DNA of 64,000 nucleotides from Pseudarthrobacter psychrotolerans. GTDB taxonomy: Bacteria; Actinomycetota; Actinomycetes; Actinomycetales; Micrococcaceae. The stretch spans positions 2,294,001 through 2,358,000 of the forward strand of contig NZ_CP047898.1 in the NCBI RefSeq assembly GCF_009911795.1, read 5' to 3'. Position numbers and translations under genes: made by a program. The notes under the pieces were generated by a model. It searched no databases. It saw nothing but the letters and a program-made list of their open reading frames with translations, and had not been told where the DNA came from. Every line of letters begins with the position of its first letter. Position 1 is the stretch's first letter. Positions 1 through 8,177 of the stretch are shown here, in pieces.

Positions 1-263
1 CCGCTGACCTGGACACCGTCTGGGTCACCCATGACGGCGTCATCATCGCCACCCACGTCCGGGTCTGGGCCCGGCACCTGGTCCTGACCGATCCCGCCCA
101 CGTGGCACGCGCGGCGGTGATGCGCCGGGACTTCCGGACCCAAAGAGTCCACCGCCCCCAACCCGAAGAAGCGGTGCAGGTCCGGGATCTGGCCGCCTAC
201 GACGAGATCTTCGGCATCGACCTCGGCCAGCAGCCGGACCTGGTCCTGGAGGTGGCGTCATGA
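1..263 (+). CDS. istA: IS21 transposase IstA, C-terminal 86 residues (cut by window edge)
   Basis: An open frame enters from the left edge (first complete codon at 3) and stops with TGA at 261-263. The translation (ADLDTVWVTHDGVI..., then ...AYDEIFGIDLGQQPDLV) is typical of the basic, low-complexity end of actinobacterial IstA proteins. Its stop overlaps the istB start in an ATGA, the coupling expected for IS21 istAB. The DDE catalytic core lies outside the window, so activity cannot be judged. Confidence 0.8.
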   Translation, partial: ADLDTVWVTHDGVIIATHVRVWARHLVLTDPAHVARAAVMRRDFRTQRVHRPQPEEAVQVRDLAAYDEIFGIDLGQQPDLVLEVAS

Positions 264-1018
264 CCGGGACACCGTCACAGATCGAGTACTACGCACGGGC
301 CCTGCGCGCGCCACGGATCAGCGATGGGTTCCGCCGGCTCGGGGACCAGGCCCGGGACTCCGGCTGGTCCCACGAGGAGTACCTGGCCGCGGTCCTCTCC
401 CGTGAAGTCTCCGAACGCGAAGCCTCCGGCGCGGCTACCCGGATCAAAGCCGCACGGTTCCCGGCCCACAAGGACCTTGAGGAGTTCAACTTCGACCACC
501 AGCCCTCCGCGGACCGGAACCTCATCGCGCACCTGGGCACCGGGGTGTTCCTCTCCGAAGCCAAAAACGTGGTCCTGCTCGGACCACCCGGCACCGGCAA
601 AACCCACCTCGCAGTCGGCATCGGCATCAAAGCAGCCAAGGCCGGGCAGCGCGTCCTCTTCGACTCCGCCACCGGCTGGGTCGCCCGCCTCCAGGAAGCC
701 CACTCCCGCGGGAAACTCGCCCAGGAACTGGTCAAACTCCGCCGCTACGGGCTCCTCATAATTGACGAAGTGGGCTACATCCCGTTCGATCAGGACGCCG
801 CGAACCTGTTCTTCCAGCTCGTCTCCAGCCGCTACGAACACGCCTCCATGATCCTGACGTCCAACCTCCCGTTCGCCCGCTGGGGCGACGTCTTCGGAGA
901 CCTGACCATCGCCTCGGCCATGATCGACCGGATCGTCCACCACGCCGACGTCATCAGCCTCAAAGGCAACAGCTACCGGCTCAAAAAACACCAACCCGCC
1001 GCCAGTACGGCACAATAG
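260..1018 (+). CDS. istB: IS21 helper ATPase IstB
   Basis: This 252-residue protein has the usual IstB length. It carries a Walker A motif (GPPGTGKTH, about residues 107-115), a Walker B (LLIIDEVGY, about 165-173) and a sensor-like TSN (MILTSNLPF). IstB is the AAA+ regulator that assembles with the IstA transposase for target selection. The ATG overlaps the istA stop by 4 bases, implying translational coupling. The frame is intact. The IS right end follows 60 bp downstream. Confidence 0.95.
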   Translation: MTGTPSQIEYYARALRAPRISDGFRRLGDQARDSGWSHEEYLAAVLSREVSEREASGAATRIKAARFPAHKDLEEFNFDHQPSADRNLIAHLGTGVFLSEAKNVVLLGPPGTGKTHLAVGIGIKAAKAGQRVLFDSATGWVARLQEAHSRGKLAQELVKLRRYGLLIIDEVGYIPFDQDAANLFFQLVSSRYEHASMILTSNLPFARWGDVFGDLTIASAMIDRIVHHADVISLKGNSYRLKKHQPAASTAQ

Positions 1019-1041
1019 AACCACAACCCCGTGGCCCGTTT

Positions 1042-1437
1042 TCAATTGGCACTATTGGCCCTATTTTCGGTTGGCGTTAACACATAGGTATCGAATCCAA
1101 AACTGACCCAATCGAGGACGTCTTTGGCTGCTTCAGCCGTAAATTCCGATTCATTTTTCGCGTCGTTGGATAGCCCTGATCGAACAGCCATTTGGCGCAA
1201 GGCCTGTCCCAAATAGGCCGCCTTCACCGTCTCCGCATTGTCACTGGTCAAGTCGAGGACCTTATCACCCGGATCGGCTGTCGGTGCAAACAAGCCGTCC
1301 GATCGGAGATAGATATCAGTGTTCGGAATTCGGAACTTGGTTACGTCCACTTTCGCTCCTACAGGTGAAGTTTCGTCAGTTTCAAGAATGCCAATCAGTG
1401 TCTCAAGGAGAATAGCCCACCCGGGCCGTACTTGCAT
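1042..1437 (-). pseudogene. hypothetical protein, 3' end replaced by IS21
   Basis: From an ATG at 1437 the frame reads MQVRPGWAILLETLIGILE... through ...DVLDWVSFGFDTYVLT. The last residues (PTENRANSAN) are encoded by the IS21 terminus, so the native C-terminus is lost. I do not recognise the family; the composition looks like a real soluble protein (acidic, with an AKDVLDW helix). The open frame extends upstream to 1590, but that part lies opposite an IS5 transposase remnant and is probably not coding. Confidence 0.45.
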
Positions 1438-1594
1438 CAGTTTTGATGCGCGTAGAGGGCGCCCCTCAGCCGTGATGCACCGATTGTGATCGGGGCAGCC
1501 TTGGTGCCGCGGACTTTCCGACTGAGGCCAGATCACAGAGCGCATACGAAGGCTCCTGGTTACGTCTCCAGGCGCCCCAGATTTGAGCATTTGT

Positions 1595-1911
1595 CAGGAC
1601 TTGAGGACCGAGGCCATGATGGGCGACAAAGCCTACTCATCGCGGGCGAACCGTGCCATGCTGCGCGAACGGGGTATCAAAGCCGTCATTCCCGAACCTT
1701 CGACCAAATCGGACACCGCAAACGCCGAGGCTCACGCGGCGGACGCCCTGTGAACTTCGACGCCGAGACCTACAAAGGCCGCAACACCGTGGAGAGATCC
1801 TTCATCATCTTCAAACAATGGCGCGGCATCGCCATCCGCTACGACAAGCTCGCATTGACCTATCGAGCGAGCGTCGTCCTCTACGCCGTCGTCATCTGGC
1901 TTCGCCAATAA
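1595..1911 (+). pseudogene. IS5-family transposase remnant (C-terminal part, frameshifted)
   Basis: One frame from 1616 reads MMGDKAYSSRANRAMLRERG then IKAVIPEPS and runs to a stop at 1753. The next frame supplies DQIGHRKRRGSRGGRP, then YKGRNTVERSF and WRGIAIRYDKLALTYRA, ending at 1911. Joined at about 1700-1710 these match the order of conserved blocks in IS5/IS1182-like transposases (GDKAYSS, IPEP.DQ...RKRRG, YK.RN..ER). The N-terminal half and at least one frame are missing, so it is inactive. Confidence 0.8.
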
Positions 1912-1977
1912 GGAGACGCGTCAGAGTACTGATTCTCGATCTGACCACCCATCACACCGAATAGCCGACCGGTCCCT

Positions 1978-3315
1978 TTAAACGGAAACCTTGACAGGCA
2001 GCGTGACGCTCTTAGCTTCACGCCTGCGCCAGGCAAATAGAATGAACAGTGCTAAGACTATGAGCAAGCGCGTCTCCGCCCTTGCGGAATACGCGAACGA
2101 ACCGCCCCACGCGAGGTCGAGCAGGCCCGCTGCGGCGATCGTGAACGCAACCGCTGCGAGTAGTTCGCGGCGATCGATCATGGGCGCCGAGATTACCGAG
2201 ATCCACTTGGAGTCCATCCAGTTCACAGCCCATGCAACTACTGGAATGGCTGCCAGCACGCCGACTAGGCTGAAGTTGAACAGCCACTCACCCGCGAACA
2301 ATGCAGCATCCGAATGCCCGGTGCCATTAAGTTCCGGGCTGAACAGCTCTGCCAGTTCCGCACCGAACCCAATGGGTTTCTCGGGCCAGACCTGGCGGGG
2401 GACAAACGCCAACGCGCTCGTGACAAACGACGACCCCCATGTGTAGGCGAAGTCGCCGACGGCGTCCAGACCGATCAGTTGAGAAAAGCGGTAGATAGGA
2501 CCAACCACCGATTCCAGCCCATTCTCCGACGAGGCTGGGTTCCGCGACGCGGAGAAGTCGGCACGGTTTTGAGCCAACAACATCAGGGCCGGTCCGAGGA
2601 CTACGACCATGGCAATCTTCATCAGCCTTCCCCGCCACCGGTGGGCGAAGGTAGCAACGACGGCTACGCCTAACGCGCCCAGAGTGAGGCGCCCGAACCC
2701 TTGGAACACATAGGTTGAGTATCCCACCACGCCGAGGCCGGTCACGATGTACGCGAACAGGGCCTTCCGGCCAGGGCCACGGAATGCTGCTACGGCGAAC
2801 AGGATGATGCCGGAGAATGCCGCAGCGTCCAGCATTGGATCCTCGATGCCCAGTATGTTCAGGCCAATCGAACCGGCCATAAGTAGGAACCCCATCGACT
2901 GGCCCCAGGCGACGGTCCGCGGATCAACCTGCCGGGAGATTGGCGGGGCGATTCTGTCTGTTGGTTTCCAGACCAGGTAGTAGGCCAGGATCTGTCCGAA
3001 GTAGAGAATGTTGACCGCTGTCAGCAGGTGGGGCACGTCGCCGAAGATGGGGTCTACGATGACGTACAGTCCGGAGAAGAAGCCGAACAGGCCGGTTCCG
3101 AACATGTAAACGCCTGCCGCTGAGATGCGGCGCCCGCCGTGGGCTACGAAGCCTGTTGCCGAGTGAGCCATTCCGGCGATTGAGATGCCGGCCGCAGCAA
3201 AGTCGCTGCCCAGGAAGTTCAACCCGATGCCGATAAGCAGCCAAGCGCTAAGGAACAAGTAGGCGATGTGCGCGGCATCGTTCCCGGGCACCGGACTTGA
3301 CTCCCCACTCTTCAT
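1978..3315 (-). CDS. polytopic membrane protein, oligosaccharide repeat-unit polymerase-like
   Basis: This 445-residue protein has about 10-12 hydrophobic segments spread over its length. The region FVPRQVWPEKPIGFGAEL, then H..AALFAGEWLFNFSLVG, matches the PR..WP.KP...GE...NFG pattern seen in O-antigen/oligosaccharide repeat-unit polymerases. Function is therefore inferred as joining lipid-linked repeat units at the outer face of the membrane. It is divergent from the DUF218 gene at 3423 across a 107-bp spacer. It is separated from the main polysaccharide locus, so it may be a displaced member. A generic membrane protein cannot be excluded. Confidence 0.55.
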   Translation of the reverse strand: MKSGESSPVPGNDAAHIAYLFLSAWLLIGIGLNFLGSDFAAAGISIAGMAHSATGFVAHGGRRISAAGVYMFGTGLFGFFSGLYVIVDPIFGDVPHLLTAVNILYFGQILAYYLVWKPTDRIAPPISRQVDPRTVAWGQSMGFLLMAGSIGLNILGIEDPMLDAAAFSGIILFAVAAFRGPGRKALFAYIVTGLGVVGYSTYVFQGFGRLTLGALGVAVVATFAHRWRGRLMKIAMVVVLGPALMLLAQNRADFSASRNPASSENGLESVVGPIYRFSQLIGLDAVGDFAYTWGSSFVTSALAFVPRQVWPEKPIGFGAELAELFSPELNGTGHSDAALFAGEWLFNFSLVGVLAAIPVVAWAVNWMDSKWISVISAPMIDRRELLAAVAFTIAAAGLLDLAWGGSFAYSARAETRLLIVLALFILFAWRRREAKSVTLPVKVSV

Positions 3316-3422
3316 GGCCCCATCCTATGGCTTGAACCGAACGTCCGAGGTAGCCCGTTGCCACTATTCCGGCAAGAAAACCGCTGACGCGCCGGACGCC
3401 ATCTGGTCTTACCCTAGACACT

Positions 3423-4031
3423 ATGGACTCTGCACGGGCTTCGGAAAGCGGTCCCCCGTCTGAGGGTAATCACGCCGCCAGCAGTCGCCGTGTCCGAAGA
3501 CCGCTCTTGGGCGCCCTCATTTGGGGCACCATCCTGTTTGCCGCATGGGTCGGCGTCGGCATTTTCCTCTACATGGCTCCGGCAGTGGATCTTCCCGAGG
3601 AATCTGATGCCGTGGTTGTCTTGGCGCCCATCCTCTCAACGGGGCGTTTAGACTATGCCGAAAGTCTTATGCCGGAGGGCAACGGCACAACCCTCGTTGT
3701 TTCGGTGCCTGACGGGAGTGAAGAGGGTTCTTCCGATATTTGCCATGCGAACCGCAGTTATCAAATCATCTGTTTCACTCCGGACCCCGTGAGCACCCAA
3801 GGCGAAGCAAGAGCTATCCAGAGGCTAAGCGAAGAATATGGCTGGCGCAGTATCACTGTCGTGACAAACGACTTTCATGTGACAAGGGCGAGGACCATGA
3901 TTGAGCGGTGCTACCCCTATCATCTCAACATGGCAGCAGTCAGGGGTGATCGCTCCGTCACGGACTGGGCCTACCGCTTCGTTTATGAAAGTGCCGCATT
4001 CGTGAAGGATGCTGTCCTTATTGGATGCTGA
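3423..4031 (+). CDS. DUF218 (YdcF/ElyC-like) membrane-anchored protein
   Basis: This 202-residue protein has one transmembrane segment near the N-terminus (LGALIWGTILFAAWVGVGIF), followed by an extracytoplasmic domain. The block STQGEARAIQRLSEEYGW, then ITVVTNDFHVTRARTMIERC, is the diagnostic core of DUF218. Family members such as SanA/ElyC affect envelope polysaccharide and lipid-carrier homeostasis; the reaction is not established. The ATG lies at 3423, with a divergent neighbour upstream. Its 3' end directly abuts the scrap zone that begins at about 4032. Confidence 0.8.
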   Translation: MDSARASESGPPSEGNHAASSRRVRRPLLGALIWGTILFAAWVGVGIFLYMAPAVDLPEESDAVVVLAPILSTGRLDYAESLMPEGNGTTLVVSVPDGSEEGSSDICHANRSYQIICFTPDPVSTQGEARAIQRLSEEYGWRSITVVTNDFHVTRARTMIERCYPYHLNMAAVRGDRSVTDWAYRFVYESAAFVKDAVLIGC

Positions 4032-4125
4032 GCCAATATCCACGAGGTGATGCCCGTCGTCCACAGGGTGCTGACCGAGAAGGAAGCCCAAGGTCGGGAT
4101 GGTGCGGGCCACGAAACCCACCCGC

Positions 4126-4145
4126 TGGTTGAGCTTGTCGAAACC
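4126..4145. repeat. TTGAGCTTGTCGAAAC-type palindromic repeat (half unit)
   Basis: TGGTTGAGCTTGTCGAAACC is a half unit of the dispersed repeat that recurs in this window (7477-7500, 7727-7747, 7879-7920, 46061-46080, 53009-53077). Here it sits exactly at the junction between unidentified DNA (4032-4125) and an E2 fragment (4146-4225). Confidence 0.75.
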
Positions 4146-4225
4146 TACGACGGCGGTGAGCCGGCGGATCTCCGCGTCCAGTTCACGGGCAGTGAGTTTG
4201 TCCGCGTTAGGTGGCCGGACCATCG
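4146..4225 (-). pseudogene. E2 (dihydrolipoyl acyltransferase) fragment 1
   Basis: About 80 bp on the minus strand encode NADKLTARELDAEIRRLTAVV, nearly identical to the same segment of the full-length E2 gene at 6709-8175 (NADKLSARELDAEIRRLTAV). The preceding IRG is replaced, and the downstream side switches into a palindromic repeat. The fragment has no start, catalytic motif or stop of its own. Confidence 0.85.
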
Positions 4226-4239
4226 GTCAGTCCCCTGGA

Positions 4240-4575
4240 CTAATTGAGCTGCCGTGTAATGAAGCCTGACATCCCCGGCACTGTGAATGCTATGACTCAG
4301 TGCTCGGGCGCGTAAACGAGCCCTTTCGCGATCAGATTCGCCCGAATCGGGCCAAAGCTCGCCGGGCCTCGCCCCAATCGGGCGGCGATTTCGCCCGACG
4401 AACTTCCCCCATCTCCGTCTTCGGCCATCGCTCTGAGGTAGCTCTGCTCCGCCTTGGTCGCCCGGTCCCAGCGGGCCCGGAAGAACCCGCTATCCAGTGC
4501 CGCTCGGCCGGTTGCGGCGCGCCGACCCGGGCATCGTCGTAGGTAATTTTCGAACCAGAGGCCGCGTTCCAGAGT
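4240..4575 (-). pseudogene. AAA-type ATPase remnant (C-terminal winged-helix part)
   Basis: Minus-strand frames give KITYDDARVGAPQ, then after a one-base shift near 4500 LDSGFFRARWDRATKAEQ, YLRAMAEDGDGGSSSGEIAA and RLGRGPASFGPIRANLIAKG, LVYAPEH. An in-frame TGA (about 4282-4284) follows, then VIAFTVPGMSGFI and a stop at 4240. This order resembles the C-terminal region of actinobacterial AAA/ORC-like ATP-binding proteins, which ends in a winged helix. The P-loop half is missing, so with the frameshift and nonsense codon it is dead. The family assignment is from pattern memory. Confidence 0.6.
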
Positions 4576-4695
4576 CCACTGAGGCTCATCTCTACGGATG
4601 TATAACGAAATCTACACACGTCTGGCAAAAATTAGACCTTGATAGATTTCGGTAGATACTCTCCCCCAGCAGCGCCAGCAGTGTGCCCATTAGTA

Positions 4696-4745
4696 GGTAG
4701 CAGTAGATGTCGTTTTGGAGGCTCTAAACGGCATCTACTGCTACC
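4696..4745. repeat. 20-bp stem hairpin
   Basis: The left arm 4696-4715 (GGTAGCAGTAGATGTCGTTT) pairs with 4726-4745 (AAACGGCATCTACTGCTACC) at 20 of 20 positions if one G-T wobble is allowed. The loop is 10 nt (4716-4725). No T-run follows on either strand, so a simple intrinsic terminator is not obvious. It lies between the ATPase remnant and E2 fragment 2. Confidence 0.85.
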
Positions 4746-4767
4746 CAGTTTGGGTTGGGGGCCGGGG

Positions 4768-5190
4768 TCAGATATCGGCCAGGAGCGTGTTGGGCTTTTC
4801 AATCGCGTCCGCAACGAACCGCAGGAACCCGGCTGGCGTGCCGCCATCACATACACGGTGATCAAAGGTAAGAGTCAGCTCAGTGACTTGGCGTACGGCC
4901 AACTCCCCGTCCACCACCCACGGCTTGTCCACGATCCGCCCCACGCCGAGGATCGCCACCTCGGGGTGGTTGGTGATGGCCGCGGATCCGTCCACCCCGA
5001 AGACACCGTAGTTGTTCAGCGTGAAGGTGCCGCTGCCCAGTTTCTCCGGGGTTGCTTTGCTGTCGCGTACGACGGCGGTGAGCCGGCGGATCTCCGCGTC
5101 CAGTTCGCTGGCGCTGAGTTTGTCCGCGTTGCGGATCGAGGGGACCATCAGTCCGCGGTCAGTCTGGGCCGCGAAGCCAAGGTTGGCGGC
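4768..5190 (-). pseudogene. E2 fragment 2 (last ~140 residues of the catalytic domain)
   Basis: Coding on the minus strand from about 5190, it begins NLGFAAQTDRGLMVPSIRNA and continues through FTLNNYGVFGVDGSAA and the catalytic DHRVCDGG to LLADI and a stop at 4768. It is collinear with the C-terminal third of the full E2 at 6709-8175, with few substitutions (for example SASELD for SARELD). Lipoyl and subunit-binding domains are absent. Upstream, a 9-C run (5214-5222) and unrelated sequence mark the break. It is probably not a functional protein. Confidence 0.9.
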
Positions 5191-5399
5191 GGCTCCTGCA
5201 ACGGGCGTCCCGGCCCCCCCCCATCGGAGCGGGGCAGGCATAGCCGCTCTCGCCGTGACCCACCCTAATCACCTACCCCAACATCAATTACAACCGCCAG
5301 AACAACGCTGTCAACCCGAAAAGAGGCAAGACTTTTATTTTTTTAAAGGTCTCGACTATATGAATTCAAGGGCGTATCTTTGCATCTGGAACACGCGTC

Positions 5400-5415
5400 C
5401 GTGATCTACATCACA
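5400..5415. promoter_or_regulatory. CRP/GlxR-like operator
   Basis: CGTGATCTACATCACA matches the cAMP-receptor consensus TGTGA-N6-TCACA at all but the first position. It lies about 145 bp upstream of the EutQ-like cupin start (5559). Actinobacterial GlxR/Crp proteins use this motif, so carbon-status control of the cupin gene is plausible. Confidence 0.5.
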
Positions 5416-5558
5416 ACAGTGTGGCTCGGAGTGGAGCCGGACTGATCCTCTACTAGTTGGAGGATGTCGGGTTGTCTGGCGGCCTTTCCCGGAGCCTCCA
5501 CAGGGGTTCTGACGTGATCTTCGCTGCATTCTTGCGTAACGCTATTCATTGGAGAGAC

Positions 5559-5936
5559 ATGGAAACCCTCGTAGGAACACTGAGCAAGGCCGGATCCATT
5601 CACAAGGTGGAAGGCGGTTATCTTGGCCTGCCGCAGATGAATGAGCCAGGGTGTGAGGCCGCCCTGGGTGACGCTCTCTCCAACCCTGCCGGGTCGGTCA
5701 TGAGCGCCGGCTACTTCGAGTTGCAGGCCGCCGAACCCCTGCTATACACGTACACCTACGACGAAATGAAGCTCGTCGTACAGGGTGAGTTCATCCTCAC
5801 CGACCAGGCCACAGGAGACGTGACTCACGCGAAGGAGCGCGACGTGCTGTTCTTCCCCAGGGGAACAACAGTCAAGTTCGAGACCCCTGACTATGCTCTA
5901 GGGTTCTTCACCGGCCACCGCTCCTACGCAGCTTAA
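5559..5936 (+). CDS. EutQ-like cupin protein
   Basis: The ATG at 5559, preceded by GGAGAG, gives a 125-residue protein METLVGTLSKAG... The block KLVVQGEFILTDQATGD, then DVLFFPRGTTVKFETP, is a single cupin barrel of the EutQ/ethanolamine-utilisation type. Such proteins are small-molecule-binding or acetate-kinase-like in EutQ itself; stand-alone versions are uncharacterised. The open frame begins further upstream (5457), but that stretch lacks a ribosome site. No other eut gene is nearby. A CRP/GlxR-like site lies upstream. Confidence 0.75.
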   Translation: METLVGTLSKAGSIHKVEGGYLGLPQMNEPGCEAALGDALSNPAGSVMSAGYFELQAAEPLLYTYTYDEMKLVVQGEFILTDQATGDVTHAKERDVLFFPRGTTVKFETPDYALGFFTGHRSYAA

Positions 5937-5964
5937 ATAACCGGGCAGACTGAGCGGCAAAACC

Positions 5965-6321
5965 ATGATTCTGAAGGAAATTTCATTCGACCGGTTCATT
6001 TTCAATTGCACTGGTTGTGACCATGCTTGGGGGGCCGACTATGACGTCCAGCATGTTGAGGACGGTCACGGGCACGAGCGGGACTATTTCTTTCGCAACG
6101 GCCTGCTCTGCTGCGATCCCACCGGTGTAGGCGAAACCACCTGTCCGCACTGCGGCCGGACTTCCGTCCTTGCCCACCACAGCCCCCGCCAGGCCAGTCC
6201 CGCGGTCACGGACAAGGCCCCGGAGATGCCGAGCGAAATACCTGCCATTGCCCCAGAGGTGCCGGGCGAAATACCCGCCCCTGCTCGGGCCGCGGTGCCG
6301 CTGCTCGCAGGCACTCGATAG
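5965..6321 (+). CDS. small CxxC zinc-ribbon-like protein
   Basis: This 118-residue protein starts 28 bp after the cupin gene and is probably co-transcribed. Cysteine pairs CTGC (about residues 15-18) and CPHC (about 59-62), with a further C-C pair at about 48-49, suggest a metal-binding ribbon. The C-terminal third is a low-complexity tail with a repeated EMPSEIPAIAPEVPGEIPA pattern. Similar small zinc-finger-like proteins are common beside cupins in Arthrobacter, but no role is assigned. A hairpin follows at 6340. Confidence 0.6.
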   Translation: MILKEISFDRFIFNCTGCDHAWGADYDVQHVEDGHGHERDYFFRNGLLCCDPTGVGETTCPHCGRTSVLAHHSPRQASPAVTDKAPEMPSEIPAIAPEVPGEIPAPARAAVPLLAGTR

Positions 6322-6339
6322 CCCCTGCCGAGCCCGGCT

Positions 6340-6381
6340 CTCAACCCCACCCTGGCTCCCCGGTGCCGGGGTGGGGTTGAG
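6340..6381. terminator. hairpin terminator after cupin/CxxC pair
   Basis: CTCAACCCCACCC (6340-6352) pairs perfectly with GGGTGGGGTTGAG (6369-6381), giving a 13-bp GC-rich stem 19 bp after the stop of the CxxC gene. A T-run is lacking, which is common for actinobacterial terminators. Confidence 0.6.
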
Positions 6382-6442
6382 CGCCCTCCAAGGGCGTGTC
6401 TCATGAATCGGCGGCCTACTGGCTGGAATGCCTGCGCAGCCC

Positions 6443-6690
6443 TCATCTGGCTACGAAAATGAGGCCGGCCAGCGGACCCGCACACCGTGCACCGGCCTGC
6501 AGGGAAGCATGGACCCGGGAACCGGGGCTGACGGAGGCATCCGCCCCGAGACCAGCCCTTTTGGGGGCGCGAACGGACCGTGCATCTTCGTCGGGCGTGC
6601 CCCGAATAGCTGTAACCTCACTCATGCATATGTAACGAATTCATAAGGCAGACTGGGTGCCGGCTGGATGCGCGCTGATGGGGGCCAGCG
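6443..6690 (-). pseudogene. acyltransferase gene scrap (leader plus internal piece)
   Basis: On the minus strand the stretch at about 6690-6610 resembles the leader of the acyltransferase gene at 15395-15490 (shared GTGCCGGCTGG and TTCACTCAT-like blocks). It runs into an ORF encoding DASVSPGSRVHASLQAGARC and AGPLAGLIF. That aligns with ASISPGSRLHVSLQTGVRRF, GPLAGLA of the intact acyltransferase, with most of the gene deleted between. The rest of 6382-6708 holds nothing else I can support. Confidence 0.6.
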
Positions 6691-6708
6691 GAGCCATCGT
6701 TTACCCCA

Positions 6709-8175
6709 CTACAGGTCAGCCAGTACCGACCCCGAGTTCTCCACGCAGTCGGCAACAAACCGGAGGAATCCTGCCGCGGTTCCACCATCGCACACGCGGT
6801 GATCGAACGTGAGCGTCAATTCAGTCACCTTGCGGACAGTCAGTTCCCCGTCCACCACCCACGGCTTGTCGATGATGCGCCCGACGCCCAGGATCGCCAC
6901 CTCGGGGTGATTGATGATGGCCGCGGATCCGTCCACGCCGAACACCCCGTAGTTGTTCAGCGTGAAGGTGCCGCTGCCCAGTTCCTCCGGGGTTGCTTTG
7001 CCGTCGCGTACGACGGCGGTGAGCCGGCGGATCTCCGCGTCCAGTTCGCGGGCACTGAGTTTGTCCGCGTTGCGTATCGAGGGGACCATCAGACCGCGGT
7101 CCGTCTGGGCCGCGAAGCCCAGGTTAATACCGGCGAAGGCCACGATCTCCTGGGAGCCGTCGCCAGTGGTTTCGATGCGCGTGTTCAGGTCCGGGAATCG
7201 TTTTAACCCAGCAGTGACAAAACGCGCGATGAACGCAAGGAGCCCCGGCGTATTGTGCGGATCGGACTTCTTGAGGCCTGCCCGGAGTTCCACCAGCGCC
7301 GTGGCATCAACGTCCACCCAGACCGTGGCCTCGGGGATCTCCGACCGGCTGCGGGACATATTGGCGGCCACGGCTTTCCGGACGCCCTTGACGGGTGTCC
7401 GGGACGAAATGCCCAGACCTGTGCGCGCGTCCGTTCCGGGAACGGCCTCGGTTGATCGCGCCTGTCGAGATCCTCCGGTTTCGACGGGCTCAGCCACCGG
7501 ACTCGACTCAACCACTGGAGTGCTGATGACCGCCTCAACGTCCCGTCGCATGATCAGCCCGCTGTCACCCGAGCCTTGCATTCCGCCGAGGTCCACGCCG
7601 TGCTCCCGAGCCATCCGCCGGACGAGCGGTGAAATGACGGCTCCCAGTTTCCCGGGGACCCTCGTGCGGAGCAGCAGCAGGTCATCGGCCGCCTTCTGGG
7701 CGTCACGCTCAACCACCGGGTGGTCGTTGGTTGAGCTTGTCGGAACCACCGTTCGGGGAGCCCTGGTTCGCCGGGCAGTGCCACTGCCACCGGGAGTTCC
7801 ATATCCGATCAGCACGTTTCCGGACCCGGCCTTCTCTTCTTCGCGGTAGGCAGCCGCTGCGCCGGTTTCGGCAGGCTTGGTCTCGACAGGCTCGACCACC
7901 GGGACGGGCTCGACCACCGGGGCCGTCGCACCAACCGGAAGCACGGAGATCAGCGGCTTGCCCACATCCAGCGTCTGGCCCGGCTCGCCGTGGAGCACCG
8001 TCACAGTGCCCGCGTACGGCGACGGGACTTCCACCATAGACTTGGCCGTCTCCACTTCGGCGATGGGCTGGTCCACGCGGATCACATCGCCCACGGAGAC
8101 GAGCCAGTTGACCAGTTCGGCTTCGGTCAAGCCTTCGCCGAGGTCGGGCAGCAGGAATACTTTCGTTTCACTCAT
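6709..8175 (-). CDS. bkdC: branched-chain 2-oxoacid dehydrogenase E2 (dihydrolipoyl acyltransferase)
   Basis: This 488-residue protein has three domains. The N-terminal lipoyl domain carries the modified lysine (VETAKSMVEV, K45). A peripheral-subunit-binding domain follows (ISPLVRRMAREHGVDLGGM, about residues 175-210), then a C-terminal catalytic domain with the DHRVCDGG active-site motif. It transfers acyl groups from lipoate to CoA in the complex with E1 and E3. The start at 8175 (MSETKVFLLP) lies 2 bp after the E1beta stop. The inter-domain linker contains VVEPVPVVEPVET, TSSTNDHPVVERD and VVESSPVAEPVET, all encoded by copies of the dispersed TTGAGC..GTCGAGAC repeat. Four partial copies of its 3' half exist elsewhere in the window. 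Confidence 0.93.
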   Translation of the reverse strand: MSETKVFLLPDLGEGLTEAELVNWLVSVGDVIRVDQPIAEVETAKSMVEVPSPYAGTVTVLHGEPGQTLDVGKPLISVLPVGATAPVVEPVPVVEPVETKPAETGAAAAYREEEKAGSGNVLIGYGTPGGSGTARRTRAPRTVVPTSSTNDHPVVERDAQKAADDLLLLRTRVPGKLGAVISPLVRRMAREHGVDLGGMQGSGDSGLIMRRDVEAVISTPVVESSPVAEPVETGGSRQARSTEAVPGTDARTGLGISSRTPVKGVRKAVAANMSRSRSEIPEATVWVDVDATALVELRAGLKKSDPHNTPGLLAFIARFVTAGLKRFPDLNTRIETTGDGSQEIVAFAGINLGFAAQTDRGLMVPSIRNADKLSARELDAEIRRLTAVVRDGKATPEELGSGTFTLNNYGVFGVDGSAAIINHPEVAILGVGRIIDKPWVVDGELTVRKVTELTLTFDHRVCDGGTAAGFLRFVADCVENSGSVLADL

Positions 8176-8177
8176 GG

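Larger units (their letters stand above)
1..1082 (+). mobile_element. IS21-family element, right-hand part
   Basis: istA/istB are followed by a right terminus that reads TGTTAACGCCAACCGAAAA on the minus strand (1064-1082). A related internal copy (GCCAATTGAAAA, 1040-1051) lies just inside, as expected for the multiple terminal repeats of IS21. TG...CA termini are usual for this family. The left end is outside the window. The element truncates the leftward hypothetical gene at 1083-1437. Confidence 0.75.

Noticed and set aside
275..1045. 256-residue minus-strand ORF opposite istB
   Set aside because: Composition (Gly/Val/Glu-rich, no motif) is that of an antisense shadow of the high-GC istB gene.
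4032..4125. Minus-strand reading RVGFVARTIPTLGFLLGQHP as a transporter fragment
   Set aside because: Too short and not matched to a family with confidence; left unassigned.
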